From positions 5,031,065 through 5,095,064 of the forward strand of contig JACDOX010000034.1 of NCBI GenBank assembly GCA_014549065.1: 64,000 nt of DNA, given 5' to 3'. The translations under genes and the position numbers were made by a program. Below the pieces are notes generated by a model that saw only the letters and a program-made list of their open reading frames with translations, did no database searches and was not told the DNA's origin. This DNA is from Cardinalis cardinalis. Its lineage: Eukaryota; Chordata; Aves; Passeriformes; Cardinalidae. This document shows, piece by piece, positions 44,994 through 59,105 of this stretch (positions are counted from its first letter, which is position 1; each line of letters begins with the position of its first letter).

Positions 44994-47900
44994 ACATCGA
45001 TCAATACACCTGATTTCTCCCTTCCCTACAGAAATCTTGTGTACTATGACTTTTCAACCCTGCAGTAATGTTCAGAGAGGAATTACTTGATTTTTTTTAC
45101 TGACTACAAGGTTTTATAGTTGTATGTGCTCATGTCCTTTAATAGTTTTTTAAAGAGCAAAGCATTTTGGACCTGAGCTTCACAAACAGGTCTAAATAGG
45201 CATCTTGTAGTGCTTCTCAATATATTGAGCAAGGCAGAATGCTGAATCTTATGTGTGTTTATACANTAGGAATAAGAGGTTTCAGCAGATGAATTTTTCT
45301 TCTTTTCCGACATTTATGATGTGCCTGATTACATTTTAAAAGTATGAAACCTGTTGTATTAATTAGAAAGCTTGCCAGCCATCTTCTACAGGCTTTTGTT
45401 TCAAGCTATGACTAAAAGTTCTTCATGCACTAAANAATGCAGGCTGTGTCTGAAGTTAANCCTCTCCTGNTCTGTGCAGTTNAGTATTTTTGACCAAAGC
45501 CCTTCAGCAGTACCTTCTGTTGGTGCTTGAGTGAAGCAAACAAACCAACCCATGAAGTCATCAGCTTCCTTTCAGCTCTGTGCAGGTATCATATTTATGG
45601 CTTTTAAATAATGTTTTGGAGGTTGAGGTGCCTGGCCATGGCAGCTCACCTGTGTTTGCAGAGGTGAGGCCTCCAGCCNCTGCAAGCTGTTCTCTTTGTC
45701 TACGAGCTGCTCTGCAGTTGTGCTTGCTGTGGTCCAAGAAACACAAAAGATCAAACACTTGGCTCATGTTTTCAAAGATCTCAGCTGTATCTACCAGCCT
45801 GTTGGGACCAGCCTTTAGGGGTGGAGGAATGTGGGTTCCTTAATGCCTAGTCCACGACAGAGGGAAATGTGTTCTGAGAAGCTTTCGATTGATTTCCTGG
45901 CACTTTGAAATATCCTGGTTATATGTGTGNAAAATAAATATTCATAGTAATTTCTGATCTGCAGCTGTTTCTTCAGCTGCACTGGGGTTACGCTTTCTCG
46001 TGCTATATGTGCAACATACAAACTTTCTCATTGAAAGTGAGACCTAAATTTGTGTTTTCTGACAGTCAATGCCTTGTTTGTACCTTAGCTGGGTTTTTTT
46101 TTTCTTTCTTTTCAAGTACTTCTCTCTCCATTACCTTTGCTGGGAAGGTGAGCTGCTTTCCTGTGTTCCTACCTACACCCAAATATTCATGTCAGTTACC
46201 AGTGATGTGCCAGTAACATGAATAGCAGGGATCCTACAGGAATCCTTCCTTCCTCTCCTCCCTGCCCAAAATTAAGGCTGGTTTATCTGCAGAGCAGTAG
46301 AGGATGGGGCTGCACTCCCCCCATGCAGTGCAACTCTGAGCACACATTTGTTGCCTTACATGCTGTTTGTGGCAGGCTGACCTTTCTTTCATTCCAAGAA
46401 GTCAGCTTGCAGCCACAGAGCTAATATCCAAAGCCCTCCCAACTTTCCATGGCTCAGAAGCCTGTGAGCATACTGCCAGGCTGGACTGTCAGNATTGCTG
46501 GATTTATTGGTTTGTACTGCCTTGTGTCATGGTGACCTGACTTGAACAGAGATTTGCTTTTAGTTTAGTTCTCTTTTTCCCTTGGAAGATGAAAAGGAAA
46601 AAAAACTCTAATATTTTAGGTATTTTTTGGTTTAAAATTCACTTTTTTTTTTTTTCAATGAATGCTATTAATTTATTAGATTGATGTTATTTGCATGCAG
46701 AATGGTACTGTAGCTTCTCAGATGCTTGGACAGGAACATGCAGTAAAAGGTGACTGCACAGATATTAATAACTAAGTTAAAATTTATCTGTCTGTTTCCC
46801 TTAAAATAAATAACACACAGAAAATAGTCTTTAAGTGCTCTTGGAACTATGCAGCAATTGCATAACTTCAAATACATGAGCAGTGCTGCTCCTTTGATGA
46901 TTTTTTTGCTCACATTTAGGAATTGTTTTCCCTGGGTTGAGCCCACAGTGCTCTGTATGGGGCATTTAAGCNTATATAGAGGACATCAGATAGTGGTGAG
47001 CTTTCATTAAATTCTAGTATATNCTTTAAAACTGGCAACACTTCAATTTCTTGCTGGTGTGGGGTGGGCTCATTATAAAAATACCATCACNAGCCTTTTT
47101 AGTCATAGATCATGTTTTTCTGACCATGAAAACTATGTTACCTTTTCACCTCTATGGGTACAATAGTTCCACCAATTTAACATTCAGGCATATCAGTGAG
47201 GAAGTTCTCACAGTGTCATTTAAATAGTCTCACTCTATTGCATTTTCCCACACTCAATTCAAATACCTAGCCAGCCAGTACATGACTAAAATCTCCTTTT
47301 CATTTGTGGAGGAAAAAAAAGAAATAAATCATTGTCAGGAAATCAGAACACTGCATCACTGAGCTTCAAACAAGGGGCTAGATTGAATGAAAAGCAGGTA
47401 GGGAGCATAATAATCACNTTTGACATCACATCAGAAATAACTGGGCAGTGAAATACAGAGACCTTTGTGCTATACAGCTGAGATTTATATGAGCATCACC
47501 ATAAGCTGCTCATTCCAGGGATGTACAGTTCTCTTAGAGGCCCATTTTCCATATGNTGGATGGGAATGTAGGAATGCTGTTGCACTTCATACCCTGTATT
47601 GTTGGGTGATGTCCAGTGTGGGACTCTAATCTGCGATATCTCCAGTTGAGAACAATGTTCTCATCATGGTGCTGCTCAAAGAAATTGATTTATTCTGGCA
47701 GGCCTGTCTTGGCTATACAGAGCATGAATAGGGGAAGCACCAAACCAACATGTGCATGGCAGTATGAGTCCACAAAGGTGTGAATGTGATCTTACTGAGA
47801 GTATTTGAAAAAGAAATACCTGGCCACCTGCAGTTAATATGTTCCCAACCATTTCTCTAGATTCCAGCAACATTCCTAAGAGTAAAACATGGATTTTGAT

Positions 47901-48347
47901 GGCATATTCTGTTGTAGACAAAGGACAAGACACTTGACAAAAATTTACCCCTGTTAAATAGAAAAAACTGTGACATGATGCTCTCAGTACANGCTCTCAG
48001 CTCACCTATGGGGCATTACACAGATGGGAATAGCATCTTTTGGCACTGTCATCACCACACATCAAGCATTGGCAGCTGAGGATGTCAAGGCTTTTCATTT
48101 GGAAATTCAGATGTTTTGTATCCTAAAGCTCAGCTTTCAGTACAGTCACACTGCACTGGCCAGTTCATTTCTCACAATAATTTTGCACACTCACATCCCA
48201 AATTGCTGTTAAAAGCAGTTCCTAGTGATGGCTACAACCAGCTTAGGTTTTACTGGGAGACAGAAACTGCTTCCATTTTCAAGCTTCAAAATACAGGTCA
48301 TGAATTTATTTGGCTGCCCACAGCCAAAAAGTTGCACAATTCTGACA

Positions 48348-48406
48348 TAAAAAAAAACCAACCAAAAAAACAAACCAAAAAAACCCAACCAAACAAAAAA
48401 CCAATA
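48348..48406. repeat. A-rich low-complexity run with CC interruptions
   Basis: Repeats of AAAAAAACC/AAACC type over about 60 bases. No coding meaning. Confidence 0.85.
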
Positions 48407-48992
48407 AGAACTCCAAACATCTGAAATTTTGAAAATACTACTTAATGAAGTTTTGCACTTAAAGTATCCTTAAAAGCATTCCCTTAAGACAGANGTTAAT
48501 TTTAAGAAAAACTACATGATAGACAAAAGCACAAACCAAAGCTGGGCACTCCTGGAATGCATGTTCTCATGAAGTTTCTGAGTTTCTTACAGCATCTAAA
48601 TCCCAGTTACAAATATTTGTGAAACATTTATTCTCCCCTCTTTCCTGTGCCTTCAACACACCTGCTTTTCCCAATGGGTTTCTTGGATGTGTAATACATT
48701 AACACTCTGTAGAGTCTTTGTAATTCTTTATGGAAAAAATCTATAGAAAGACAAATAATCCTTAATTTTGAGACATCTTTGGGCTGATCTTCATATTTTT
48801 CTGTATTTAACATTCAGGATCACGATACATAAAATTTATGCTTTGCTGCTATTTATATTTTTGGGAAAAAAGACTTGTATAAGATTTCTGTATTTTCCTC
48901 TTGAGGAGCTCTCATCTCTATATTTGTACAACTGAAATAATAGCTTCAAATATTTTTGCAAAGGTGTTGTCTTGCTACATTGTGTCATGTCC

Positions 48993-48998
48993 AATAAA
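48993..48998 (+). promoter_or_regulatory. PGR: Distal poly(A) signal candidate for PGR
   Basis: AATAAA in TGTCATGTCCAATAAACTGG followed by a G/T-rich element (GGGGGTGTGCTTGCTTTG). The signal plus downstream GU-rich element is the best-formed 3' end on the + strand in this window. It would give a 3' UTR of about 7.3 kb, comparable with long PGR transcripts in other vertebrates. Confidence 0.45.
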
Positions 48999-49749
48999 CT
49001 GGGGGTGTGCTTGCTTTGTAGTAGTATGAGAAGTGTTTAAATCTTCAGTAGATGTTCGAATATCCTCTGGACTGAGTGGAAGCTAAAGCTGCAGAATGAC
49101 ACAGCTGCCACTGGACACGGGGCTGCAGCTGCCAGAACCAGGCTGGTGGAGCCACTTGTGCTGCAGTCCCTCAGAGCAGCTGCTGGGAGGCTGATTTTGG
49201 GGGGATACTTTGGCAGCTCCAGGTTAGAGACAATAAACACTGATTAGTCACTGAGTTCAAACCTTATATCTTTATTTATTCTTACATGGCAGGTTGTGAC
49301 TTTAATCAAAGCTGAAGCAGTCAAACTGCCAGCTGATAGAAGCATCAAAATAAATTACAATGCCTTCCTGCTCTCCTGGTATAAACACATACAAAGGGAA
49401 AGTTTATTAAAAAGCCTGCCCTGCAGTGCAGAAGGTCCAAGCACGGCAGCACTAGCAGAAGGTGCTGATCTGAGAGCACAGACTGTGGCACTGTGGGAGA
49501 AGAGGTGCTGGCATGGCACTGCTGGTCCAGATCAGCAAAAATACACCTGAGTAGAGACACCATTAGCACAGCAGCCTACACATTGTGTAATCATTAATTT
49601 GTAACTATTTAAAAGCCAGGGTTTCAGAATAAATTGTCCCTGGACTTTACAGAGCCAGTCCACACCAAGAGCTGGAGCTTTCTGCTGCCAGAATTGATCA
49701 GTGCCAGATCTGCCCTCTGAGGTGCAAGATGCAGCACACTGCAGGTGCG

Positions 49750-49782
49750 TCCATCCACCGTCCATCCACCATCCATCCACCC
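49750..49782. repeat. Short CCATCCAC minisatellite
   Basis: About four imperfect copies of an 8-base unit (TCCATCCACC, GTCCATCCACC, ATCCATCCACC). Short and probably length-variable. Confidence 0.85.
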
Positions 49783-50662
49783 TGGGATCCTCAGTCATGG
49801 AGGAGAAGAGCTTTTCCTGTTGCTGGTCATGGGCCTGGACTGGTGCAACCTTTCCTTGGCTGCACCAACAGGGCACATCACCCCTGGCTTTTAAGGAACT
49901 GACTCCAGTGCTCAGGTGATCCTTCCCTTGTCCGTAATGTGTTCTGCCTCCCACCCCACTGCCTTGTGATGTGGTGTGCAACAGGCAAGGAGTAGGAGCT
50001 GCAGCCTGGTGAGGGGCACAGGCAGAATGGCTGGGAAATGCCAGGTCTCTCCATCAACAGGAGAGACCACCCTCTCCTTTCCTGTTCCAAGGAAATACTG
50101 GCAAAAAACTGGACTGCTAGTTTAGATGTCAGCCCTTGCTAAGGATGTGCTGCAGTGTTAGTGTGCCCTCAGAGAAGGATTAGTCATGCCAACAACGCCA
50201 ATACTCATGGACATAATTTCCATATAATACAGAACATCTTGAAAGTGATGTCACAGTTTCATTTCTGAATGTCCTCATTCTTGTCAATTGATATCTTGGA
50301 TGTTACCAGCGCTCCAGGTACACATCACAGTTTGACAGCACTGGGACTTACCACACAGATGATTCACTTTCCAAATTAATTTAGTTTTAAGCATTCCATG
50401 CAGTATAAAACAACTGGGGAAGGCCTTTAGTCAGTACAAAAATACATGAATTTCTTTTACGTGGAAGTTCTATTTTCTGCTGTGTGCTAGCTGTTAATAA
50501 TCTTAAAGTCTCTGAGACACTTGAACTTCAAGATGTCAAAGTGAAAGAATGTGGTCTTACTTAAATATGCAGCAGAGCAGATCTTCATTGGTACCTTTAT
50601 ATGGGCCCCCATTATTCATTTACACAATGATGTTCCTCAGGATTGAGTAGAATAGCTTTGTG

Positions 50663-50776
50663 TGTCCATATATATATCTATCTATATATCTATATGTATC
50701 TATATATGGATAAATATTTCTGTATGTAATCTATAGATCTATAATCTATCTATATATCTCTATCTATATCTATGTA
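50663..50776. repeat. TATC/TATA microsatellite
   Basis: About 110 bases built of TATATATC, TATCTATC and related units with interruptions around 50708-50735. Likely polymorphic in length. Confidence 0.88.
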
Positions 50777-53700
50777 CCTGCTCTGTCCCAAATCAGCCTC
50801 AATGCATGTCTCTTTTGCTCAAGGATAGTTTGGGGTTTTATTCTTTTTAACAGACACGGTAATAGAAGGTTATAAAGAATTAAATAAGATTACTCATTAT
50901 TTGACATAGGATGTCTAAACTCTTGGAGGTAGAAGGTTTTGCTTTAACCTTTAGCAGATGAGAGTCCCCCTAAATGAGATAGGATTTTTATTGTGACATC
51001 TCAGACTCCACAATGATGCAGATGCTCTCGAGCCTGACTCATCTCTGCACAGCCCAGTGAGCTTCCTCTTAAACATACTAACAAGTAAAGCAATAATCAC
51101 TGCCTGCTCACAGGGGAGGCAGTGCTGGCATTTTGTGATTATCTAAATGAAAGAAATAAATGGTGTCAGAGATACTGCTGTGTGGGAATTCAGATGAAAC
51201 CATCATTTGCTTTCCTGTGTGTCAGTAATGAAGGTGTTGCAGCACTGGAGAAGGCACCAAACTGAGCCAAGGCTGAGGTGATGCTCTGAGGAGGTCCAGT
51301 ATCCTAAATCACTCTCTGTGGGCTGCACTGGCTTTGGTGTTACCACTGTTTCACTCAGATGTTCCTGCAGGGAAGGCTGACCTAAACGTGTGCCAGGGAA
51401 AGAGCTGTGCTTGTTTCTTCTGCTTTCAGGTGAGGAGCTATTTGTGAGAGATCCACACAAATAACACCATGATAAACACTGTCTTGATTGCCCCTCTGGA
51501 TATAAACTATCCAGCAAGCTAATTAGCTAAAAAGCCACAATGTTCACCTGAGTTTCTCATGCTGATGTGCTTACAGATATCATTATTATGATCATGCTTA
51601 CATTTGGACCCAGTTCATTTAGGAAGTATTTCAAGGCATCATTTGAACAAAGATGAGGAAAAACATTAAGGCAAGGATTTAGCAGGGTAGACCTAGTTCT
51701 GTGTTGCTCTGAGGGTAAAAGTAATTGTGTTGGTTTGTTTTGTATTGTCTGAACTTCAGGGGGATGGGAAGGGCAGGGAGAAGGGTCCATCTGGAAATGT
51801 TACAAATCACAGCTGGCAGAGGGTGACACACTCCTATGGCATTCACTGCAGGTTTCTCAGGGAAGGTCTGGGGAGAAGGACATTGTGCAGAATGGCCATA
51901 TTTCCCATCAAAGGCAGGCAGTTTGTCCTAATTACTGAAAAGAAACAGCCCTTCACAGGACCAAACAAAAGCATCGCTTGAGCAACAGCAATAGCAGGAA
52001 ATAAACTTAAATGACAGTTTAAGATGAGGTTTTATGTAAGGATATACCTGCATCACATCTGCCCAGCAAAATTTATTTGCGCCTAAATGTCTCTGAGGTC
52101 TCTGTTATCCACCTGATTCCTTTAGATGCCCCTGAAGGGTGCACCAGGGCTCCCCAGTGTGGTTTTTGTCTTTTCTTCTTGTGGATTTTCCCAGCTGAGA
52201 GGCATCCTGCTTGTTTTGTGGTAATTCAGGGCTCACAGCTGTCACTGCTCACACAGTCTCTGTTTCCAGCACTTTGTGCTCAGCCTCCCAGCTCAGGTGC
52301 ACCTGAAACCCTTGTTACCTTCTTGTGAGGCTCTTGCAAACAGCACGTGCTCTATTCTAGGAACCAGTTGTGTCCTGCATGCCAGGTAATTTATTTGGAG
52401 GAACACTCCATGGATCAAGCTCAGGTTTCTTATCCCCCTTCTGCCTGGTTTGGGAATTGTCCTCTGAAAGGCTTCTCACAGGGCTTCCCAGTGTGCAGCT
52501 GTCTCACCTGCTTGTGCACTGTGCTGGTGTTTCCCCAGGGCTGCCCTGAGTGTATGGTCATCTCTGGAACATGGAGACCCCAAACAAGCTTGGCTGGAGC
52601 CCATTGCCCTGAGCTCTGCTGTGCTGTGACATGTTGGGCACCATCCACACCCCACCCTGCCCCAAGCTCACCCAGGGCTGAGCCCCCACCCTCTCAGTCC
52701 CCCCACCTGCTGCCATAGCCAAAGCGCAGCATTGCAAACCTTGTTTTGAAATCCCAAATCTAGATGTGCTGCATGTTTCCCTTTGCATGTGTGGGGTTTT
52801 TTTTCTAGGAATACAAAAGCAATGACCACCAACAAAACTAAATCGCTAATGTTTTTCGTTCAGATGGGACTCTGATCCCTTCTAAGGGCACCCAAGAGCC
52901 ATTAACAGTAATTTTAAATGAAATACACCCGTGCTGGGTCTAACTAATCAGTTCCTCAATTATACTGGCAGAGAGATGTATTCCAATTACCAAAGTACTT
53001 TCAAGTGAATTAAGACTCCTTTCTGTACCGGCAGTGGAGGTCACTCAATGTTCCCATGAATCCCTGCATGTTTACATTAAAAAAGCACACCATGATCTTT
53101 GGCAAAGGCACTTGCTCTAGGTTAGTTCAGCTTTTGAGCTTGTTGCCATAAATACAATAGAAAAGAAGCCAAGCATTGCAAAAGTAGCCAAGAATATCTT
53201 TCAATACTTTGTTTCTGTATCAGCGATTAATCCAAATGACACGGGAAAAGTTTTACAAACATGAAATAAAATTTTAAAAGATGAAAGTGCAGATACCTTA
53301 TTTACCATGTTTAATGAGCAGTGTTTGTTTTAGAAAGGTTGATTTTGAAGGAATGCATCATGCCAAACTAATGAGAAAATGTTCTGAACCAGGACCTGAA
53401 CTGACTTTGCCACCTGCTCAGTTTATGCCTATCCTGTTTCCTTGGATCACTGAAGCTTCTCCTCTTTAGGCAGGAGGCTGTGGCCAGCCTGGCTCATCTC
53501 AGCACACATTCTATACCAAAGCAATTCCACACATCACTTTCTCCATAGCTGACATTGAAGCCTTATCAATAATAAAGCCAAAAATACTAATTTTTCCAAA
53601 CACATGAGAATCATTCCCGGTAAGGTGCTTTAATGCAACCAAGTAATGAGATCTGTCTTTATCCTTTCTGGTAAGAAGCAGAGATGTCTCACCCCTTGAG

Positions 53701-55715
53701 AGTTTTAAATTAGGTGTTAGTGTGGTAATTCAACACAGTTGCAGTGTTTCAACAGCAATTTAAGTCTTTTTACATTTAAATGTTCAATGAAATGTAAAAA
53801 TATAGCATGTCAGACAGAACGCTGGTTTCCTGGGGAAAAAAAAATAAAAATTGTAGTTATTCCTTGATGTCAAGTAAAATGGGACATTGCAAAAATGAGT
53901 ATGAGAACTATTTTAGAGCTTAGTCTAGACTCCAAAGTAGTGTTCATTCACTCACTCCTGCAGATCAGGGGCTCTGAAGCTGAGAAGTCTCCTTTCCCGT
54001 GGAAAAGAGCAGAAAACTCTAACAAAAAACATAATCATTTTTTTCAGATTTTTAACATCAAATCAGTAATGAACTGCCATTTTTGATGAGCTATCAACAT
54101 GCAGATACTCTCCATTTCCTCTTGTGCCTATTCACAGTGCAGAGCTGGGCATCTGTGGCATTTCCAGCTCCTAACACTGCTGCTTTCATGGGCCCCAGCA
54201 AGGGTGGAGGAGAACCCAGTCCCAAGTGCTGGTCCCAGAGGGAGCTGTGGCAGTGCTGATGCAGGCACAGGCACAGCCCAGCTCACCAGGCACAAAGGGC
54301 AGCAGAGAAGGGCAGGTGCCTCGGGGCATCTGTCCTTGCTCTTCTCTTCTTCCCAAGCGGGAAGGTGCCCCTTGGCACCTGGGAGTGTTGCAGGGAGTGA
54401 TGGTGACAGCTTCCATTGCTATTGTTCCACACTACACCTCTGGGATGGTTCTCTACACTTGAAGTCAGGGCACTAAGCTTCAGCTCAGCTCTAACTCCTT
54501 GCTGCAGCCCCTCTACTTCTCAGGCTTTTCCAGCTGAACTAATACAGCCAGAAGCGGCTTTGCCAGCTCAACTGCATCCCTTAGTCCCAAGGGGAACTTT
54601 GGCTTCTCCCTGGCCCCATCCTGCTGGGGACACCAGGATCTCAGCAAAGTGCAAGACAGTTTGATGACTGCAGGCTGCAGGTGATGTTTTGATTCTTGAA
54701 AGCAGAGTCCACATTCTCAAATCCTCAAGCAAGGAGAGCTGTGAAATACAGGCCTCATTCACCTCGGAGCAGTTGTCAGAAAGCATCAGAAGGGAAAGAC
54801 TCTTTTTCCATCCGGCCCGTGCTGCTTGGCTTCTCAACAGTCTCATTTTTACTTACAGCCAGGTGGTTTGTTTCTGTCTGTCTCCGATGTGCCCCTGGGC
54901 AGAGCCGTGGGCACAGTGCCCACACAGGAGGAGGCTGGCAGGCAGGAGGCACAGCAGCCTGAGCATGCCAGGGGCAGGAGCTGGCAGCTGGCAGCCATGG
55001 ATGCAGGAGCAGTATCCATCCTCCCTGGCCTCCTGCAGTTTTCTGCACTGACCAAGCCCAAACACAGTGAACAGGGAAAGAGCTTATCAGCTGGCTGGTT
55101 TGATCTTGTTTAAGAAGCACAGGTTTTTTAGTCTGTGTCATAACAAAGCCTGATTGTTTCAGGGATATTAAAGTTTCCTGAGTTTCTGGTGAGTTCCTTC
55201 AGAGAAAAGGCAAAGCAGGCCACCTCACAGCTCCTGTGCCTAGGGCACAGCTGTAACTCCAGCCCGTGGGCTGTAAAAACTGAGGCAAAAAGTCTTGGAG
55301 AGATGCTGGGGAGGGCATACAAGGGAACTTGCAGAGACCACTGCACTCCCTTGCTTCCCCCTTCAGGCAGTGCTGTTGGAATGGAGCCATGGAAGGACCT
55401 CTCGAGCCCATCCACCTGCTGAATTCCAGAGGCAAAGACCTCATCAGCAAGATTCTGCCTTCCAGGGCTCTGCTTCTTGCTACCTAGCATCCAAAGCTGT
55501 CATTTTCTTTTCCTCAAAAGCCACATTTTTGGAGACTTCCACATGATCAGGACAGTGTATGACAGACTATTGTCTGGTATTCAGGGCTGAAACGTTACTC
55601 TAAATGCAGGTATGGATAGAAGTAGAAGCAAAGTGTTATTACTTGGAAAAAAGAAAAGGCTGAACCACAGCCCAAATTTAAAACAAATAAAAAACCAGTT
55701 TGTGTATAAAGGATT

Positions 55716-55721
55716 TTTATT
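55716..55721 (-). promoter_or_regulatory. ARHGAP42: Poly(A) signal candidate for ARHGAP42
   Basis: AATAAA on the - strand (within CAAAATAAAAATCC), followed in the direction of transcription by a T/G-containing stretch (TGGTTTTTTATTTG). It lies about 5.5 kb after the stop codon and coincides with a composition change. Confidence 0.4.
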
Positions 55722-57567
55722 TTGAAAAACATTTTTTCAAATTTTTGAAATANAGTGTAAAGTACAACATAGAATTATGTCTGCGAAGTCAGCTTATGCA
55801 TGTCATGCTAGTTATTTACATGTAGATATATACAGAGTGCAGATAATTATTGAAACCACACTACAAAATAAACAGAGAGTTCAATAAGATAATTTAGTAG
55901 GACTTTATTAAATAGATATAGTTATTGATTGTATATATTTTCCTATTAAAATACCATATAGTATCTAAAGTAACCCTTATAAACTCTAATACCTCCAAAA
56001 TTGCCATAAATATGATTGAAAATTGAAACTATCCATGTGCCCTGTTCAGCTGTTCTGCCCTTTGCTCCAACAGAAACTCTTGCAGAGATAATGGTGCTAT
56101 CTTTAGTGCCAGAGCTTTGATGACAATTCCCAACAAAACACTTGGAGAAAGCTTAGAGGCAAAACAGCTTTCAGCTGAGGCATCCAAGGGTTGGAGCACT
56201 GTGCTCTACACTCAAAACAAGAAGAATAATGTGATGGCTTATTAAACACTGCCACACACAGGACAATTAAAGAACAGATATGATCCTCAGTGACTGAATT
56301 CAGATGTCAAGTATGTTACTAAAACAAAACAAAGCAAACTCCCAAAGCCCATGCAAAATCTTAAACAAAAAAAGAAGAGACCTCCCAAGGGGTACAGACA
56401 AAGCCTGACTGACAGTGGACTTAATCAGGAGCAGGAGCTGGACGGGCTGGATGCTGCTGCAGCAGCACCATCTTCAGGGCTCTGTGATCAGCCAGAGAGA
56501 GACTAAGGTTGCCTATGGCTTTCATCTCTGGCCACTGAACAATTCATCCAGGCCCCTCTGCTGAAGGAAAGGACAACATCAAGCTGGATCATAGATTATC
56601 ACATTAGCAGAATATTCCATCTCCTTTCTACTGGCTTTTGGCCAGCAAATCTTCACTATCAATTGCCAAAGGTCTGTCTTTGACTTCACTAGAACTTTGA
56701 GAGTTTCCATCAGTGGAGAAGATCCATCACAGTCTGGAGGATGTGCTCCCCGACTGGGATTTCTCTTCTTGCTACTCAAGCCAAAATTGCACAACCTTCT
56801 GCCTTAGGAAAAGAAATATCAAGAACAATGTGCTTTTTAGTTTCATTATTTATTCTGATGCAATCTTATTAAGCAGAAAATAGGCCAGGGGAGAAAAATT
56901 AACAACAAAAAATTCCAATTACTACCATACAGTGCTTTTTTTTGTTGTTGTAATTGCTGTTCCGAACTGCAGAATTTTACATCTTTTTCTCTCCTAACAT
57001 GTCTTTCCTAAAGGCACATTACAATTCAATCCAATTACAGGCAAAGAATAGAGATTAGCACCAGAAAATATATAAAAGGAAAATAAGTTACTATTACTAT
57101 CATAGAATAGTGCTGGTCAGCAAATCTGTGCATCTTTTTTTTCCAGAAATAATTGTACAATGAACATTATAGATTAGTTAGGGACATAAGTAATAATGAT
57201 GGTTTAATTTAACAGTTTTGTTACATATAACTCTAAATGCCAAAATATGGCCAGGACGTTTTAATACTGAACTCAAAGGAATTACATACTAAAAATGTAA
57301 TCTTTATCATCATTAACAAAAAGTGTGAATATAGAATATTAATATACTTTACATATCTATCATACAATATATCCTTCACACTATTAATCTGATTCATGTT
57401 GTGCTGCAACATGTATCAAAAAGTTTAACAAAGAAAAAACATGGCTAATTATATGTTGTGGGTACAGACATTATTTCTACAAGACAAACAACAGCAACAA
57501 TGTATCATCTACCTTGAATTCTACAGTGTTATTTGGAACAAACCTGCTGCATCCTTTTAGGAAGGAT

Positions 57568-57598
57568 AGTAATAATAACAATAGTAATAATAATAATT
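57568..57598. repeat. AAT microsatellite
   Basis: AATAATAACAATAGTAATAA type trinucleotide repeat of about 30 bases with two interruptions. Confidence 0.8.
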
Positions 57599-59105
57599 TC
57601 AAAAAGGGTTTAACCTTTGCTTGTAGAGTGAGTCTGATTTCCATGAAGAATAGTAAATCACTACTATGAGCTAGTTTAATTCCGATTGCCTAATTTTCTG
57701 GTAAGGCATTATCAAAATACTTTTATCTCGATTTAGATGTTATATGGATTTCTGATTCTTTGCTATTGTCAGAAAAGATTTTTGGTCAGGCCTGAGAGTA
57801 TCATCACTAGAGAAGCTTTGGTGCTGTCCCCTACCCCACTTCAGTCTTTGCACCCCTAATTACTCAGCTTTCTGGTTCACTGTTCAGCTTCTTGTAGAGA
57901 CAAACTCCCTCTTTAAAGGCAAGGAAGGGCTGGGGCACCCACAACCCAGCAGTGAGACCCTACAGAAAGTGCTACTACCTGCTGCAGAGGAGAGTACAAG
58001 AAAAATCATAGAGTTCCAAAAATGAAAACACCTGCTCCCGGAGAGTGAGTGGCTACCTGTAAGTAAGAATGGGGATAACATTTTTCAGATTGAAATGCCA
58101 TTTTAAAGCTAAATGACTTAAAAGTCTTTTATGGCTAGTTTAGGAGAAGGGCCTGACAAAGCTGGAGAGCATTGCAGAGGAAAACACAGATTTGTTCTGT
58201 GAGCAGCACATTAATGGAATCCAGTTTCTTATGAAGTTGTCTTCTCCAATCCTAATATTGCTCTAATGTGAGATGAATGTGTGGCAACACATGAACACCT
58301 CTCCTCTACAGGGATTCCTCCAGGTCTTTCTACAACCTTCCCCTCAGCCCTCCCAGGCTCTACTTGCTTAATCTGTAACTGAACTTGGAAGTTTTACAAA
58401 ATTTTTAATGAACTTGGCATCTTTGACTTCTCTGGCTTGCACTCAGATCAGCTGCTTTCAAAACACAGTACTGGAGAATTGTGAGACACATGCAGGGGAT
58501 GTAAAATTACCTAAGCTTAGGGTTTTTTTCCACTTATTTTTAAATCAGGCTAGAACAAAGCAAGTAAGAGCAAACATTTTTTACATTTTCTATTTCACAA
58601 TTCCTCAAGAATTTCACAAATATTAAATTGCCCTTAAGAAGTATGAGGAGTCATCAAGGGATGTTCAATATAAGTTTTCTACTGACCTCATGCAAGAGAC
58701 AGAAACTGGGATCTTTCCCCCTGATCACTGCATTTTTCTGCCTGTGTGAGATGTGCTGGGCTCCCAGCCTCTGTTCAAAGTTCTGCTTCCCTTTCTGCTC
58801 CTTTTGGCCTGCAGCAGCACTTTTCCTGGGAAGGTCACCAGAGGCAAACCTTTTGATAGCCTACAGCTTTTTGATTGCGAAATAGAGCAAAAACACAACT
58901 AAAACCATGTTGGTCTTCTCAGGGCAATGGCAGTCTCAGGCATAGCTTAGACTAAGAAAACTTGGCTTGCCTTAAAATGAAGAAAGATTCAACTGGCTGA
59001 GGAAAGACCTTCATTTCCTGTCACATCTGCTCTGGGCAAATTAGATGAGCATACACGTCTGCCTTCACTGTCAGNGCCACCTAGAACAACCCTTCATCAC
59101 AATGC

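Larger units (their letters stand above)
41753..48998 (+). other. PGR: Probable PGR 3' UTR and downstream DNA
   Basis: After the stop codon the sequence is AT-rich with no further coding exon. Poly(A) signals AATAAA occur at 42177-42182, 42239-42244, 43573-43578 and 48993-48998. Other PGR genes have very long, alternatively polyadenylated 3' UTRs, so any of these may be used. A CR1 copy (44312-44993) and a (CAAAA)-type run (48348-48406) interrupt the region. Which part is transcribed cannot be decided from sequence. Confidence 0.5.
48999..55690. other. GC-richer intergenic DNA between PGR and ARHGAP42
   Basis: Higher GC than either flank and free of recognised CR1 or LTR elements. ORFs up to 149 codons occur on both strands (for example 49532-49981 and 54776-55141), but they have low-complexity Ser/Pro/Cys/Trp-rich compositions with no known domain and overlap each other, so I regard them as chance. 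It contains a short CCATCCAC minisatellite and a TATC/TATA microsatellite. On the - strand AATAAATAAA lies at 49271-49280. Confidence 0.55.

Noticed and set aside
54907..54923. Short hairpin GTGGGCACAGTGCCCAC
   Set aside because: Seven-base arms in GC-rich DNA are expected by chance.
49532..55490. Several ORFs of 100-149 codons on both strands (49532-49981, 52347-52718, 54099-54476, 54776-55141, 55128-55490)
   Set aside because: Overlapping frames on both strands, compositionally biased, no domain or splice context. They are expected in GC-richer bird intergenic DNA.
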